In this document: piece after piece, positions 15,944 through 24,977 of the stretch | Position numbering within the stretch: position 1 is the stretch's first letter | How the letters are laid out: each line of letters opens with the position of its first letter | From: an uncultured Clostridia bacterium | GTDB lineage: Bacteria; Bacillota; Clostridia; TANB77; CAG-508 | Assembly: GCA_947631145.1 (NCBI GenBank) | Contig: CANRKF010000015.1 | Span: forward strand, 1-36,343 | Length of the DNA stretch: 36,343 nt | Direction of reading: 5' to 3' | Notes under the pieces: generated by a model | The model's input: only the letters and a program-made list of their open reading frames with translations | Databases searched by the model: none | What the model was told of the DNA's origin: nothing | Made by a program: the position numbers and the translations under genes

Positions 15944-17200
15944 ATGTCAAGAAATAGAAGAAATAAAAGAGGTAGTAAAATAAAAATAACTGATTATATT
16001 AGTTTAAAAACTTTTATAATCTCAACAACAGTATTAATAATTATAATATTAGCATGTATAAGTATAATTCGTTATAGAAACATGCAGGAAATAGAAATGC
16101 TGGCAAAACAGCGTGAAGAATTAGATAAGCAAATTGAAGATATTTTTACTGAAACTGAAAGAACTATAGAAAATAGCAATAGTAATAAGCCAGATAGTAT
16201 TATACGTATTTCAGCAGTAGGAGATATATTATGTGGAAGTGAAATGTTAGAAGATGCTCATCAAAAAGATGGTACTTATACTTTTGATTATATGTTCCAA
16301 AATATTACTAGCTACATAAAAAAAAGTGATATTGTTTTAGGCACAATGGAAACTAATTTTACTAATAATGAATATTCAGGATATGGTAATAGAAATAGCC
16401 CAAAGGAATTTGGAAGAGCAGTAAAGGATTCTGGAATTAATTTAGTAAGTATTAGCACAAATCATAGTTTGGATTATGGAATTGATGGTTTGAAAACAAC
16501 AAAAGAATATCTAAAGGAAATAGGTTTTTCTACAGTTGGAGATAGGCTAGAAGAAGAAACTGTTAATATTCAAACAGTAAAAAATGCCAAAATAGCTTTT
16601 TTATCATATACTTATGGAGTAGAAAATTCTTCTTCAAAAAGTAAAAAAGATTTAGAAAGTCTTAATATATTTAATAAAGAAAACGCAAAAAAAGAATTAG
16701 AATATGCTAAAGAAAACGCAGATTATATTTTCGTAATTATGCATTGGGGCGATGATTATGCAACAACAGTAAGTAAAGAGCAAGAAGAAATAGCAGATTT
16801 TTTAATTAAAAATGGAGCAAATGTAATTTTAGGAAACCATCCAGCAGTAATTCAACCAATGGAAGTGAGAGAAACTGAAAATAACGGCAATGCCTTTATA
16901 GCCTATTCCTTAGGCAATTATATTTCTTCTATTAATAACGAAAATTCAAAAGTTGAGCTTGTGCTTAATATAGAGCTTAGAAAAAGGGGAGAAGATGGCA
17001 AAGTTGTTCTTAGTAAAGTTGACTATACCCCAATTTATGCATTAGATAATGGTCAAAAAGCCGAAAATCGTTATGAATTAATTGATATGAAGGGAATAGC
17101 TAAAGAATATGCAGGTGGAAATACAAGTATTATAGATAAGAAAACATATAATAAATTATTAGATGGATTAAATTTATTAAAAAAAGTAATAGGCAGGTAA
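15944..17200 (+). CDS. Membrane-anchored CapA/PgsA-like metallophosphatase-fold protein
   Basis: This is a 418-residue protein from the ATG at 15944 (GGTGAT ribosome site). It has a basic N-terminus, one transmembrane helix at about residues 24-43, a short coiled-coil linker, and then the CapA domain of poly-gamma-glutamate capsule proteins. Motifs are ISAVGDILCGSEML near 90, ETNFTNNE, SISTNHSLDYGIDGL, VIMHWGDDYA, LIKNGANVILGNHPAVIQPM and YSLGNY. The orientation predicts an extracytoplasmic calcineurin-like domain. CapA proteins take part in capsule or PGA export, but no pgsB/C genes are near, so the substrate is unknown. It is 3 bp from rimO and probably cotranscribed. This gene marks the return to chromosomal backbone. 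Confidence 0.87.
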   Translation: MSRNRRNKRGSKIKITDYISLKTFIISTTVLIIIILACISIIRYRNMQEIEMLAKQREELDKQIEDIFTETERTIENSNSNKPDSIIRISAVGDILCGSEMLEDAHQKDGTYTFDYMFQNITSYIKKSDIVLGTMETNFTNNEYSGYGNRNSPKEFGRAVKDSGINLVSISTNHSLDYGIDGLKTTKEYLKEIGFSTVGDRLEEETVNIQTVKNAKIAFLSYTYGVENSSSKSKKDLESLNIFNKENAKKELEYAKENADYIFVIMHWGDDYATTVSKEQEEIADFLIKNGANVILGNHPAVIQPMEVRETENNGNAFIAYSLGNYISSINNENSKVELVLNIELRKRGEDGKVVLSKVDYTPIYALDNGQKAENRYELIDMKGIAKEYAGGNTSIIDKKTYNKLLDGLNLLKKVIGR

Positions 17201-17203
17201 GAA

Positions 17204-18640
17204 ATGAAAGTAGGATTTATATCATTAGGATGCAATAAAAATTTAGTAGATACAGAAAAAACAATAGCATTATTTAAAGATCACAATTTTGAAATTGTAA
17301 ATAATGTAGAAGAGGCGGAAATTATTGTAATTAATACATGTGGATTTATAGAAAAAGCAAAAGAAGAAGCAATTAATACTATTTTAGAAATGGCAGAATA
17401 TAAAAAGAAAAATTGCAAATATTTAATTGCAATGGGGTGTTTAGTAGAAAGATATAAAAACGAATTAGAAAAATCTATACCAGAAGTTGATTTATACATT
17501 AAGTATAGTAGCTATAATAATATATGGGAGAAAATAGAAGCCTTAATTAATAATGAAAAAATTGTTGCTAAAGCAGATGATAAAAAGAATTACGAAAATA
17601 ATGAAAAAAACAATGACAATAATGAAAAATGTAAAGACAATGAAAAGATTTGCGAAAATAATGAAAAATATAAAAATAAAGAAAGTAAATTAGAAGCGGA
17701 GCCTTTTGATGAATATAATAATCGTGTAATCACAACGGGAAATAATTATGCTTATATAAAAATAGCTGATGGCTGTAGTAATAGATGTACATATTGTGCA
17801 ATTCCATATATACGAGGACCATTAAAAAGTAGAAAAATAGAAAGTATTATAGAGGAAGCAAATAAGCTAGCAAAGGAAGGTTACAAAGAAATAATTTTAA
17901 CAGCTCAAGATACTACAAAATATGGAATAGATATTTATGGCAAGCCAATGTTAGCAGAGCTTTTAGAAAAATTAAGTAAAATAGAAAAAATAAAATGGAT
18001 TAGATTTTTATATGCATATCCAGAAACAATAACAAAAGAACTTATTGAAGTTATAAAACAAAATCCTAAAATTTGCCATTATTTTGATATTCCAATTCAG
18101 CATATTTCTAATAGTGTTTTGAAAAGAATGAATAGGCAAAGTAATGGAAAAAGCATTAAAGAATTAATTACAAAATTAAGAAAAGAAATTCCAGATGTGA
18201 TTTTAAGAACTACAGTAATGGTTGGCTTTCCGGGAGAAACTAAAGAAGATTTTGATGAACTATATAACTTTTTACAAGAAGCAAAGTTTGACAAATTAGG
18301 TGCATTTACATATTCAAAAGAAGAGGGCACACCAGCCTATAAACTAAAAGAACAAATTCATCCTTCTACAAAGAAAAGTAGGTATAACAAAATTATGATG
18401 TTGCAACAAAAAATATCTCATGAAAATTTAGAAAAAAATGTTGGAAAAACTTTTGAAGTAATGATAGAAGGACTAACTAGAAACAAGAAATATTATGTTG
18501 CAAGAAGTTATATGGATACACCTGAAATTGATGGAGTTATATATATTGAAAATACTAAAAAATTAGAAGGCGGTAGTTTTGAATTATGCCAAATTACAGA
18601 AGTAAAAGATTATGATTTAGTCGGGGAATTTTTAAATTAG
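17204..18640 (+). CDS. rimO: Ribosomal protein S12 methylthiotransferase RimO
   Basis: This 478-residue radical-SAM methylthiotransferase modifies a conserved Asp of ribosomal protein S12. The N-terminal MTTase domain has C10, C46 and C79 for the second 4Fe-4S cluster. The radical SAM motif is CSNRCTYC (C191, C195, C198), and the C-terminal TRAM domain ends DYDLVGEF. RimO rather than MiaB is indicated by the N-terminal GFISLGCNKNLVDTE and by the IPYIRGPLKSRKIESI segment. It is odd in having a ~40-residue Asn/Glu/Lys insertion (about residues 125-163) of repeated NNEK units between the MTTase and SAM domains, making it some 35 residues longer than usual. It follows the CapA-like gene with 3 bp between. 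Confidence 0.95.
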   Translation: MKVGFISLGCNKNLVDTEKTIALFKDHNFEIVNNVEEAEIIVINTCGFIEKAKEEAINTILEMAEYKKKNCKYLIAMGCLVERYKNELEKSIPEVDLYIKYSSYNNIWEKIEALINNEKIVAKADDKKNYENNEKNNDNNEKCKDNEKICENNEKYKNKESKLEAEPFDEYNNRVITTGNNYAYIKIADGCSNRCTYCAIPYIRGPLKSRKIESIIEEANKLAKEGYKEIILTAQDTTKYGIDIYGKPMLAELLEKLSKIEKIKWIRFLYAYPETITKELIEVIKQNPKICHYFDIPIQHISNSVLKRMNRQSNGKSIKELITKLRKEIPDVILRTTVMVGFPGETKEDFDELYNFLQEAKFDKLGAFTYSKEEGTPAYKLKEQIHPSTKKSRYNKIMMLQQKISHENLEKNVGKTFEVMIEGLTRNKKYYVARSYMDTPEIDGVIYIENTKKLEGGSFELCQITEVKDYDLVGEFLN

Positions 18641-18680
18641 GCTATTTCCTATAGAATTGAAATAATGAAGCCATATTGCA

Positions 18681-18801
18681 AATACAAAATTATAATTAAA
18701 AATTTAAAAAGTAGAAATGTAAATACAAATTATAATTAAAAATTTAAAAAGTAGAAATGTAAATACAAATTATAATTGAAAAAATAAAAAGTAGAAGAGT
18801 A
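18681..18801. repeat. Three tandem ~40-bp repeats
   Basis: There are three copies of an AT-rich unit (AATACAAATTATAATTAAAA then AAGTAGAAATGTA), starting at 18681, 18722 and 18762, the third degenerate. It is non-coding, just after rimO. Confidence 0.85.
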
Positions 18802-18822
18802 AAATAAAAAATGTAGAAAATT

Positions 18823-18875
18823 AATAGGGTGTCTAAAAAAAGTTATAAAGACTTTGCTATTTTAGGCACCCTATT
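18823..18875. terminator. Long hairpin between convergent rimO and rubrerythrin
   Basis: AATAGGGTGTCTAAAA pairs with TTTTAGGCACCCTATT as a 16-bp stem with one G-T pair and a ~21-nt loop. It lies between converging genes, so it probably ends both transcripts, although the T-runs are imperfect. Confidence 0.6.
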
Positions 18876-18935
18876 ATTTATAAAGTTATAATTATCATTA
18901 TTTATAAAATTATATTTATTAAAAAAATTTAGTTA

Positions 18936-19469
18936 TTAATAATTTTCGCAATTTACTTCAAAGTAAGCTTGTGGATGTTTACAAACAGGGCAAACTGTAG
19001 GAGCTTCAAGCCCAACGTGAATATGTCCGCAGTTTCTACATTTCCAAACAGTAATACTTCCTTTTTTGAAAACCTCACCATTTCCTAAATTATCTAATAA
19101 TTTTCTATATCTTTCTTCGTGATGTTTTTCAACTTCACCAATACCTCTAAAAGTAGCAGCAATATCTAAAAATCCTTCCTCTTCAGCAGTTTTAGCAAAA
19201 TCCTCATACATTGTAGTCCATTCATAATTTTCACCAGCTGCAGCATCTGCTAAATTTGACTTAGTATCTCCAATTCCTTGTAAATATTTAAAATGTAATT
19301 TAGCATGTTCTTTTTCATTTTCAGCTGTTTCTAAAAATATTGCAGCAATTTGTTCATAACCTTCTTTTTTAGCAACACTTGCAAAATAAGTGTATTTGTT
19401 TCTAGCTTCTGATTCGCCAGAAAAAGCAGCTCTTAAATTAGTTTCTGTTTTTGAACCTTTTAAATCCAT
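18936..19469 (-). CDS. rbr: Rubrerythrin
   Basis: This 177-residue peroxide-reducing protein of anaerobes has an N-terminal four-helix ferritin-like diiron domain with ligand motifs [10 protein letters not shown] (residues 17-26), ENEKEH (50-55), EEEGF (~97) and [11 protein letters not shown] (111-121). A C-terminal rubredoxin-like domain has the Fe(SCys)4 site CRNCG (C144, C147) and CPVC (C160, C163). It reduces H2O2 using electrons from NADH/rubredoxin partners in the cytoplasm. The ATG at 19469 has AAGGAAGGA upstream. It is a single-gene unit with its own promoter. Confidence 0.96.
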   Translation of the reverse strand: MDLKGSKTETNLRAAFSGESEARNKYTYFASVAKKEGYEQIAAIFLETAENEKEHAKLHFKYLQGIGDTKSNLADAAAGENYEWTTMYEDFAKTAEEEGFLDIAATFRGIGEVEKHHEERYRKLLDNLGNGEVFKKGSITVWKCRNCGHIHVGLEAPTVCPVCKHPQAYFEVNCENY

Positions 19470-19489
19470 AAAATTTCCTTCCTTTCATT

Positions 19490-19527
19490 CCTTCGATATT
19501 ATAATTTGCGAAGGCATAAATTTTCAA
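19490..19527 (-). promoter_or_regulatory. rubrerythrin promoter with overlapping dyad
   Basis: On the minus strand TTGAAA (19522-19527), an 18-bp spacer and TATAAT (19498-19503). An inverted repeat CCTTCG-N13-CGAAGG (19490-19514) spans the -10 and may be an operator. The rest of 19528-19838 is AT-rich with no visible gene. Confidence 0.6.
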
Positions 19528-19838
19528 AAATGTAATCTTTTCAATTAATTTTTCAAAACATAGAATATCTTAAATTTAATAAAAAGTCAAGTATTTTAAC
19601 ATTTAAAAAAATTTACCTAAATAGCTGTTATTCTGTAACTTAAAAAAACATACAAAGTATTAAAAATAAATTTTAGAGAACTAACCACAAAATTAAATAT
19701 TAAGTTTTTATTACATTTATTGCTAATAAATTTTAATTATGTTATTATAAAAATTGTATTAAAATTAAACAATTATTATATTTCAAAGCTTGCTTTGGCA
19801 TAAATATAATATAAATTGGTATTTAAAAAGAGGTATAC

Positions 19839-20651
19839 ATGAAGAAACAGCTTTTAATAATGTTATTTATAATTATTTTTATCATATGTATATGGTGGAT
19901 TAATACATACACAATAAAAACAACCTATGTAACAATAGAAAGTAATAAAATAGAAAATGAAGTAACAATAGTACAAATATCAGATCTACATGGTGCTACA
20001 TTTGGAAAGAATAATAAAAATTTAATTGAAAAAATAAAAAAGGAAAATCCAGATATAATTTGTGCAACAGGAGATATGCATACTGCAGATAATGAAAGAG
20101 AAAAACAGGTAGCATTTAACCTTCTTACAGAACTTGCAAAAGAATACAAAATATATTTTGTAAACGGAGAACATGATAGTAGTGATGGATTTAGAGATAT
20201 GTTAAAACAAAATGGAGTAAATGTTTTAGATTATAAAAAAGAAACTCTTACCATAAACAATACAACAATAAATTTATATGGAATAACAAACAGGTATTAT
20301 TCTCCAACTTTTGATTTAAAAAATGAATTTGAAATTGATAAAAATGAGTACAACATACTATTAGCACATATTTCAAATTTTAAAAAATTTGAAGAGTTTG
20401 GCATAGACTTATCTTTGTGCGGCGATACTCATGGAGGTGAAATTAGATTACCTTTTATAGGAGCAATAATAAATGGGGGCACATGGTTTCCAGAAATACA
20501 AAATGGTGATGAATATACAGAGGCAAAATATGTTAAAGGATTATACAAAATGAATGATTCTTATTTATTTGTATCAAGTGGATTAGGAAGTTATCCAATT
20601 GGTGTAAGATTATTTAATAGACCAGAAATTGCAGTTATTAAATTAAAATAA
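19839..20651 (+). CDS. Membrane-anchored metallophosphoesterase (YkuE-like)
   Basis: This 270-residue protein has an N-terminal transmembrane helix (residues ~4-22) followed by a calcineurin-like phosphoesterase domain. Metal-site motifs run in order: SDLHG (D49, H51), GDMH (D79), GEHD (110-113), LLAHIS (H177) and GDTHGGEIRLP (195-205). Two positions deviate from the family norm: GNHD is GEHD, and GHTHGG is GDTHGG. Both affect usual metal ligands. The domain lies outside the membrane by orientation. Family members cleave lipid-linked phosphodiesters or act on unknown envelope substrates; the substrate here is unknown. The ribosome site is AGAGGT before the ATG. Confidence 0.85.
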   Translation: MKKQLLIMLFIIIFIICIWWINTYTIKTTYVTIESNKIENEVTIVQISDLHGATFGKNNKNLIEKIKKENPDIICATGDMHTADNEREKQVAFNLLTELAKEYKIYFVNGEHDSSDGFRDMLKQNGVNVLDYKKETLTINNTTINLYGITNRYYSPTFDLKNEFEIDKNEYNILLAHISNFKKFEEFGIDLSLCGDTHGGEIRLPFIGAIINGGTWFPEIQNGDEYTEAKYVKGLYKMNDSYLFVSSGLGSYPIGVRLFNRPEIAVIKLK

Positions 20652-20672
20652 GTTAATTATAAGGCGTTTTTT

Positions 20673-20805
20673 GTTTGAAAAAAATCATTCATTCATTTAT
20701 ATTTTAGTTTGAAAAAGATCATTCTTTCATTTATATTTTAGTTCGAAAGAAATTAGTCTTTTATTTCTATGTGTTTGAGCGAAATAAGAAAGGGAAGGAA
20801 TTTAT
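20673..20805 (+). repeat. Three 34-bp tandem repeats plus GAGCGAAA-type element before the serpin gene
   Basis: Copies at 20673, 20707 and 20741 share GTTTGAAAAAGATCATTCTT then TCATTTATATTTTA and can form small GAAAGA / TCTTTC hairpins. The third copy passes into TTTCTATGTGTTTGAGCGAA and the ribosome site AAAGGGAAGGAA. This last ~65 bp closely matches the segment between relB and yoeB (7784-7853), so it is a dispersed repeat in the genome. Confidence 0.7.
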
Positions 20806-22170
20806 ATGGAAGAAAATAATAAAAAAATTAAATTAACCACAATAATACTTTTTATATTAGTAATAGCAGTAATAATTGCTATAGTAGCACTAGTGGCATC
20901 AAATATAAATAATGGCAAAAATGAGGTAGAAGATCAAAATGTATCACAAATTAAGGATAATGAAATAACACAAAAAGAAGATCAAAACCAATTACAAGGT
21001 AGTGGAACCTCGCAAGATACAGGAACCTCACAAGGCGAAAATCCAAGTTATGCAAATACTGAATTAGATTTTAAATTTTTAAAAATGGAAAATAAAAAAG
21101 CAAATATAGTTTATAGCCCATTATCAATAAAATATGCTTTACAAATGCTTAACGAAGGTGCAAATGGAAATACCAAAACTCAAATTGAAAATGTAATAGG
21201 AAATACAAAAGTAACAAAGTATGATAATATAAAAGATGTATTATCACTAGCAAATGCATTGTATATACGCGATACATATTCACAAAATGTAAAAGATGAA
21301 TATAAAACTAAATTACTTAACCAATATAATGCCGAAATAAAATATGATGCTTTTAAGAATGCATATAATATAAACAATTGGATTGAAAACAAAACCTTTG
21401 GGCAAATTAAAAATATGATAAAAGATGAAATAGTTACAAATCCAGATAATGAAATGTTTTTAATAAATGCTTTAGCTATAGATATGGAATGGAAAGAAAA
21501 ATTTGATGAAAAAAATACTTATGGTAATACATTTTATTTAGAAAATGGCGAAGAAATGAAGGCAACCATGATGAATGAAGAAACAAAGAGCGATAATATA
21601 TCATATTATAAAGATAGTGATGTTACAGCAATTTCAATGGATTTAGAACAATATGAAAACAATCAATTAGAATTTATTGCAATTATGCCAAATGAAAACT
21701 TAGAAAAATATGTTGAAAATTTCGAAGCAAATACTTTACAAAACATAACAAATAAATTAACATCTGCTTCTAAAACTAAAAATGGAGTAAATATTTTCAT
21801 ACCAAGATTTTCCTTTGATTATGACTTGAATTTAGCTAATCACTTAAAAACTTTAAACATAACAGATGCTTTTGAACGTAATTTGGCTGATTTTTCAAAT
21901 ATGTCAAATGTAAAACCTCTTTGGGTAGGTGGTGCATTACATAAAGCTAACATCGATTTTTCAGAAAAAGGAGTTAAGGCTGCTGCTGTAACAGTTATTT
22001 ATATGACAGACAATGCAGTTATTATGAAAGAAGAACCTATTATAATAAAAATAGATAAGCCATTTATGTATTTAATAAAGGACAAGCAAACAAATGAAAT
22101 ATGGTTTGTTGGAACTGTGTATGAACCAAATTCTTGGGAAAATGATAAGTCAGAATATATGTATAGATAA
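20806..22170 (+). CDS. Membrane-anchored serpin (serine protease inhibitor)
   Basis: This 454-residue protein has a short cytoplasmic tail, one transmembrane helix (about 9-32), a Gln/Asn/Ser-rich linker to ~85, and then a full serpin domain. Recognisable elements are NIVYSPLSIKYALQMLNEGA at the start of the fold, NALYIRD, NNWIENKTFGQIKNMI, NALAIDMEWKEKF, FIPRFSFDYDLNL, and the reactive-loop hinge EKGVKAAAVTV followed by the C-terminal DKPFMYLIKDKQTNEIWFVG. The hinge with small residues at P12-P10 argues for an inhibitory serpin. By spacing P1 falls around the Asn of TDNAV, but this is uncertain. In gut bacteria such proteins probably protect the cell against host or rival proteases. Confidence 0.92.
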   Translation: MEENNKKIKLTTIILFILVIAVIIAIVALVASNINNGKNEVEDQNVSQIKDNEITQKEDQNQLQGSGTSQDTGTSQGENPSYANTELDFKFLKMENKKANIVYSPLSIKYALQMLNEGANGNTKTQIENVIGNTKVTKYDNIKDVLSLANALYIRDTYSQNVKDEYKTKLLNQYNAEIKYDAFKNAYNINNWIENKTFGQIKNMIKDEIVTNPDNEMFLINALAIDMEWKEKFDEKNTYGNTFYLENGEEMKATMMNEETKSDNISYYKDSDVTAISMDLEQYENNQLEFIAIMPNENLEKYVENFEANTLQNITNKLTSASKTKNGVNIFIPRFSFDYDLNLANHLKTLNITDAFERNLADFSNMSNVKPLWVGGALHKANIDFSEKGVKAAAVTVIYMTDNAVIMKEEPIIIKIDKPFMYLIKDKQTNEIWFVGTVYEPNSWENDKSEYMYR

Positions 22171-22200
22171 AAATTTTTAAGCAAAAAAAATGTCCATATA

Positions 22201-22250
22201 AAAATAGAGAATATTTACGGTAGAACATAGTATATATTCTCTATTTTTAT
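22201..22250 (+). terminator. Terminator after serpin
   Basis: AAAATAGAGAATAT pairs with ATATTCTCTATTTT, followed by TATTTTAT. It lies 30 bp after the serpin stop. Confidence 0.75.
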
Positions 22251-22371
22251 TTTATCTAATACCACATGCTATGAATGTAGTGAACAAGCTTTAGTGTTAT
22301 AAACAAGCTTTAGCGTTGCAAAAAAATCCAATGCTATTGCAAAATAACCAAGTTCTTATTAAAAACTACAG

Positions 22372-24537
22372 CTATAAAACTAAACCTACTAAATTCCAAA
22401 TACCAGTAGTCAACATACAAAGCACAATTCCACACACAGTAGGAAGAGCAAAGGCAATGCCAACCCATTTCCAAGAACCAGCTTCTTTTTTTATGGTCAT
22501 TAAAGTAGTGCTACAAGGGAAATGAAGTAAAGTAAATATCATTACGTTTATAGCAGTAAGTAAGGTCCAACCATTTTGAACTAGAATTTGCCCAATTTGA
22601 AAAGTATCTTCCAAATCAACTAGCACTCCTTTTTGCATATAGCTCATTAAAATAATAGGAAGCACAATTTCATTAGCAGGAATACCTAAAATAAAAGCAG
22701 TTAAAATATAGCCATCTAGCCCCATTAAATTAGCAAAAGGGTTCAAAAAATTTGCTATGTAAGTAAGCAGACTTATATTTCCAATATTAATATTTGCAAA
22801 AAGCCAAATAATAAGACCAGCAGGTGCAGCAACTGATATTGCTCTAGCTAAAACGAATAAAGTTCTATCAAAAATAGAACGAACCAAAATTTTTCCAACT
22901 TGTGGTTTCCTGTAAGGTGGAAGCTCTAACATAAAAGAAGAAGGAACCCCTTTTAGAATAGTTTTAGATAGAAATTTAGAAGTAAGTAAGGTTAAGCAAA
23001 TTCCAAGTAAAATAACCGCTAAAATCACTAAAGTTGAAATAATAGAAGCGGAAAAGCCACTAGCAATAGCAGAACCAATAAAAATGGTGCTAATAGTAAT
23101 CAAAAATGGAAACCTACCATTGCATGGAACAAAAGCATTAGTAAGTATAGCAATTAATTTTTCTCTTGGAGAATCTATAATTCTACACCCAACTACACCT
23201 GCAGCATTACAGCCAAAACCCATGCACATAGTTAATGCCTGTTTCCCGTGAGGTGCAAGCTTTTCTAAAATATTTATCTAAATTAAAAGAAATTCTAGGC
23301 AAATATCCTAAATCTTCCAATAAAGTAAACATAGGAAAGAAAATTGCCATAGGCGGTAGCATTACACTAATAACCCAAGTAAGAGTAGTATAAATACCAT
23401 CTATAAGTACGCTAGTTAACCAAGCAGGAGAATGAATAGCATTTAAACACCACAAAAATTTTTCACCAAGCCATGAAAACAAGTTAGATAAAGCTTTAGA
23501 AGGATAATTTGCACCAACTATTGTAATCCAAAAAATAATACCTAAAAAAAGTATCATAATAGGAATGCCGTATTTCTTTGAGGTTAAAATTTTATCAATT
23601 TTTCTATCACGCTCATTATAAGCTTGATTATCAAAAGAACACACCTCTTTAGCTAAACTTTCTGCAGAAAAAATAATAGCAGATACAATTTTATCTCTAA
23701 AAATTTCTATATTATCAATATTTTCATTTGAAAGTTTAGCTTTAATCTCAATTAATTTTAAAGAAATATCAGAATTTTTGCTAAAAGAATATTTTAAATT
23801 TTTATCAATAGAGAATAATATTTTCTTATCACCATCAATTAACTTTAAACTTACCCATCTTGCTAAATAAGCTTTTTCAGCAGAAATATTTTCTAATACT
23901 ATAGGCTCTAAAATAGAAATACAATTTTCAATTTCATTTAAGTAATGAGTAATTTTAGGTTTAGGCTGTATAATGCCGACTTGCAACTTCATAAACTTTT
24001 TGCATAAGTTTTTTTAAAGTTTTTTCTTTTCTTGCAATTGTACCAACTACAGGAATACCAAGTTTTTCTTCCAAAAGTTCAAAATTAATATGAATACCTT
24101 TTCTTTTAGCTTCATCTAGTAAATTAACACAAAGAACTATATTAGGAGTAATTTCCATAACCTGATAAACCAAATTCAAATTTCTTTCTAAACAAGTAGC
24201 ATCAACAATTACAACTGTAGCATCAGGATTTCCAAAACAAATATAATCTCTTGCAATTTCTTCTTCTTCTGAATGAGACATTAAAGAATATGTACCGGGA
24301 ATATCCACCAATAAAAATTTCTTATTTTGAAAATTACAAATTCCGCTTGCATTAGCAACAGTTTTTCCGGGCCAATTTCCGGTATGCTGATGCATACCAG
24401 TTAGACCATTAAAAATTGTAGACTTTCCAACATTGGGATTTCCAGCAATGGCAATAGTATAATCACACCCGAATTGCTTTTTCAAAAATATCTTTTTCAT
24501 TTACTTGCGTGCCAGTAGAAGCAGCAGTAAGACCCAT
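22372..24537 (-). pseudogene. feoB: Ferrous iron transporter FeoB, interrupted by three one-base insertions
   Basis: The complete coding path runs from ATG 24537 (ribosome site AAAGGGGTGAT) to 22372 and would give ~720 residues. It has G-protein motifs GNPNVGKS (residues 32-39), HQHTGNWPGKTV, DIPGTYS and NLLDEAKRKG, then the Gate/core membrane region with LEDLGYLPRISFNLDK, CMGFGCNAAGVVGCRI and HFPCSTTLMTI. As written it is split into separate frames by extra bases at 24471, 23978 and 23248. Removing each restores family sequence: EKAIGCDYTIAIAG, YEVASGIIQPKP and FRKACTSGKQALTMCMG. All three are an extra C directly before GG on the coding strand. It is either a recent pseudogene or sequencing/assembly error; everything else is well conserved. 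It follows feoA. Confidence 0.88.
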
Positions 24538-24687
24538 AATATCACCCCTTTAGTTATCAGTATATGCATATAGGAGTATTTTTAAAACATAGGGACGAGG
24601 CTAAAGTATTTATATATAATTAAATTTTAGAATAATTTAATAAAACTAATTATTTTCCTTTGGTATTTTTAGCATAATGTAATAAAG

Positions 24688-24921
24688 CTAATTTTCTTTA
24701 AATATTTTAATAAATTTGCTATCTTCTTCTCTTAAAGCAATAACACTTCCACGAATTTCATAAGCAGTAGGATCACCACTTGGACTAATTAAAACAGGTG
24801 TTATTTTAGTGCCTTTTACTAAGCCTAAATCTAATAACCTTCTATGAATAGCACCTGTGCAATTTAAACTTTCTATTTTTGCTGTTGTATTTAAACTTAA
24901 CTTATTTAAAGTAGATATCAT
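24688..24921 (-). CDS. feoA: Ferrous iron transport protein FeoA
   Basis: This is a 77-residue SH3-like FeoA protein: LNKLSLNTTAKIESLNCTGA, RRLLDLGLVKGTKITPVLISP, PTAYEIRGSVIALREED. FeoA assists the FeoB iron gate in the cytoplasm. Its own ribosome site is weak (AAGGA about 12 nt upstream). It precedes feoB on the same strand with a 150-bp gap that holds nothing else visible. A dyad upstream (24960-24977) may control the pair. Confidence 0.93.
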   Translation of the reverse strand: MISTLNKLSLNTTAKIESLNCTGAIHRRLLDLGLVKGTKITPVLISPSGDPTAYEIRGSVIALREEDSKFIKIFKEN

Positions 24922-24959
24922 TTGAGAATCAAATCCTTGTAAAATATTTAGGTTTTACA

Positions 24960-24977
24960 AAGGTTACCTATAACCTT
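24960..24977. promoter_or_regulatory. Candidate metal-regulator operator upstream of feoA
   Basis: AAGGTTACCTATAACCTT is a perfect 7+4+7 inverted repeat about 40 bp upstream of the feoA start. It resembles DtxR/IdeR-type boxes (AGGTTA...TAACCT), but with a spacing of 4 rather than 3. Position and shape suggest iron-responsive control of feoAB. Confidence 0.45.

Noticed and set aside
18823..18875. T-box or other riboswitch
   Set aside because: It is a simple stem between converging genes, with no T-box or known riboswitch core motifs.
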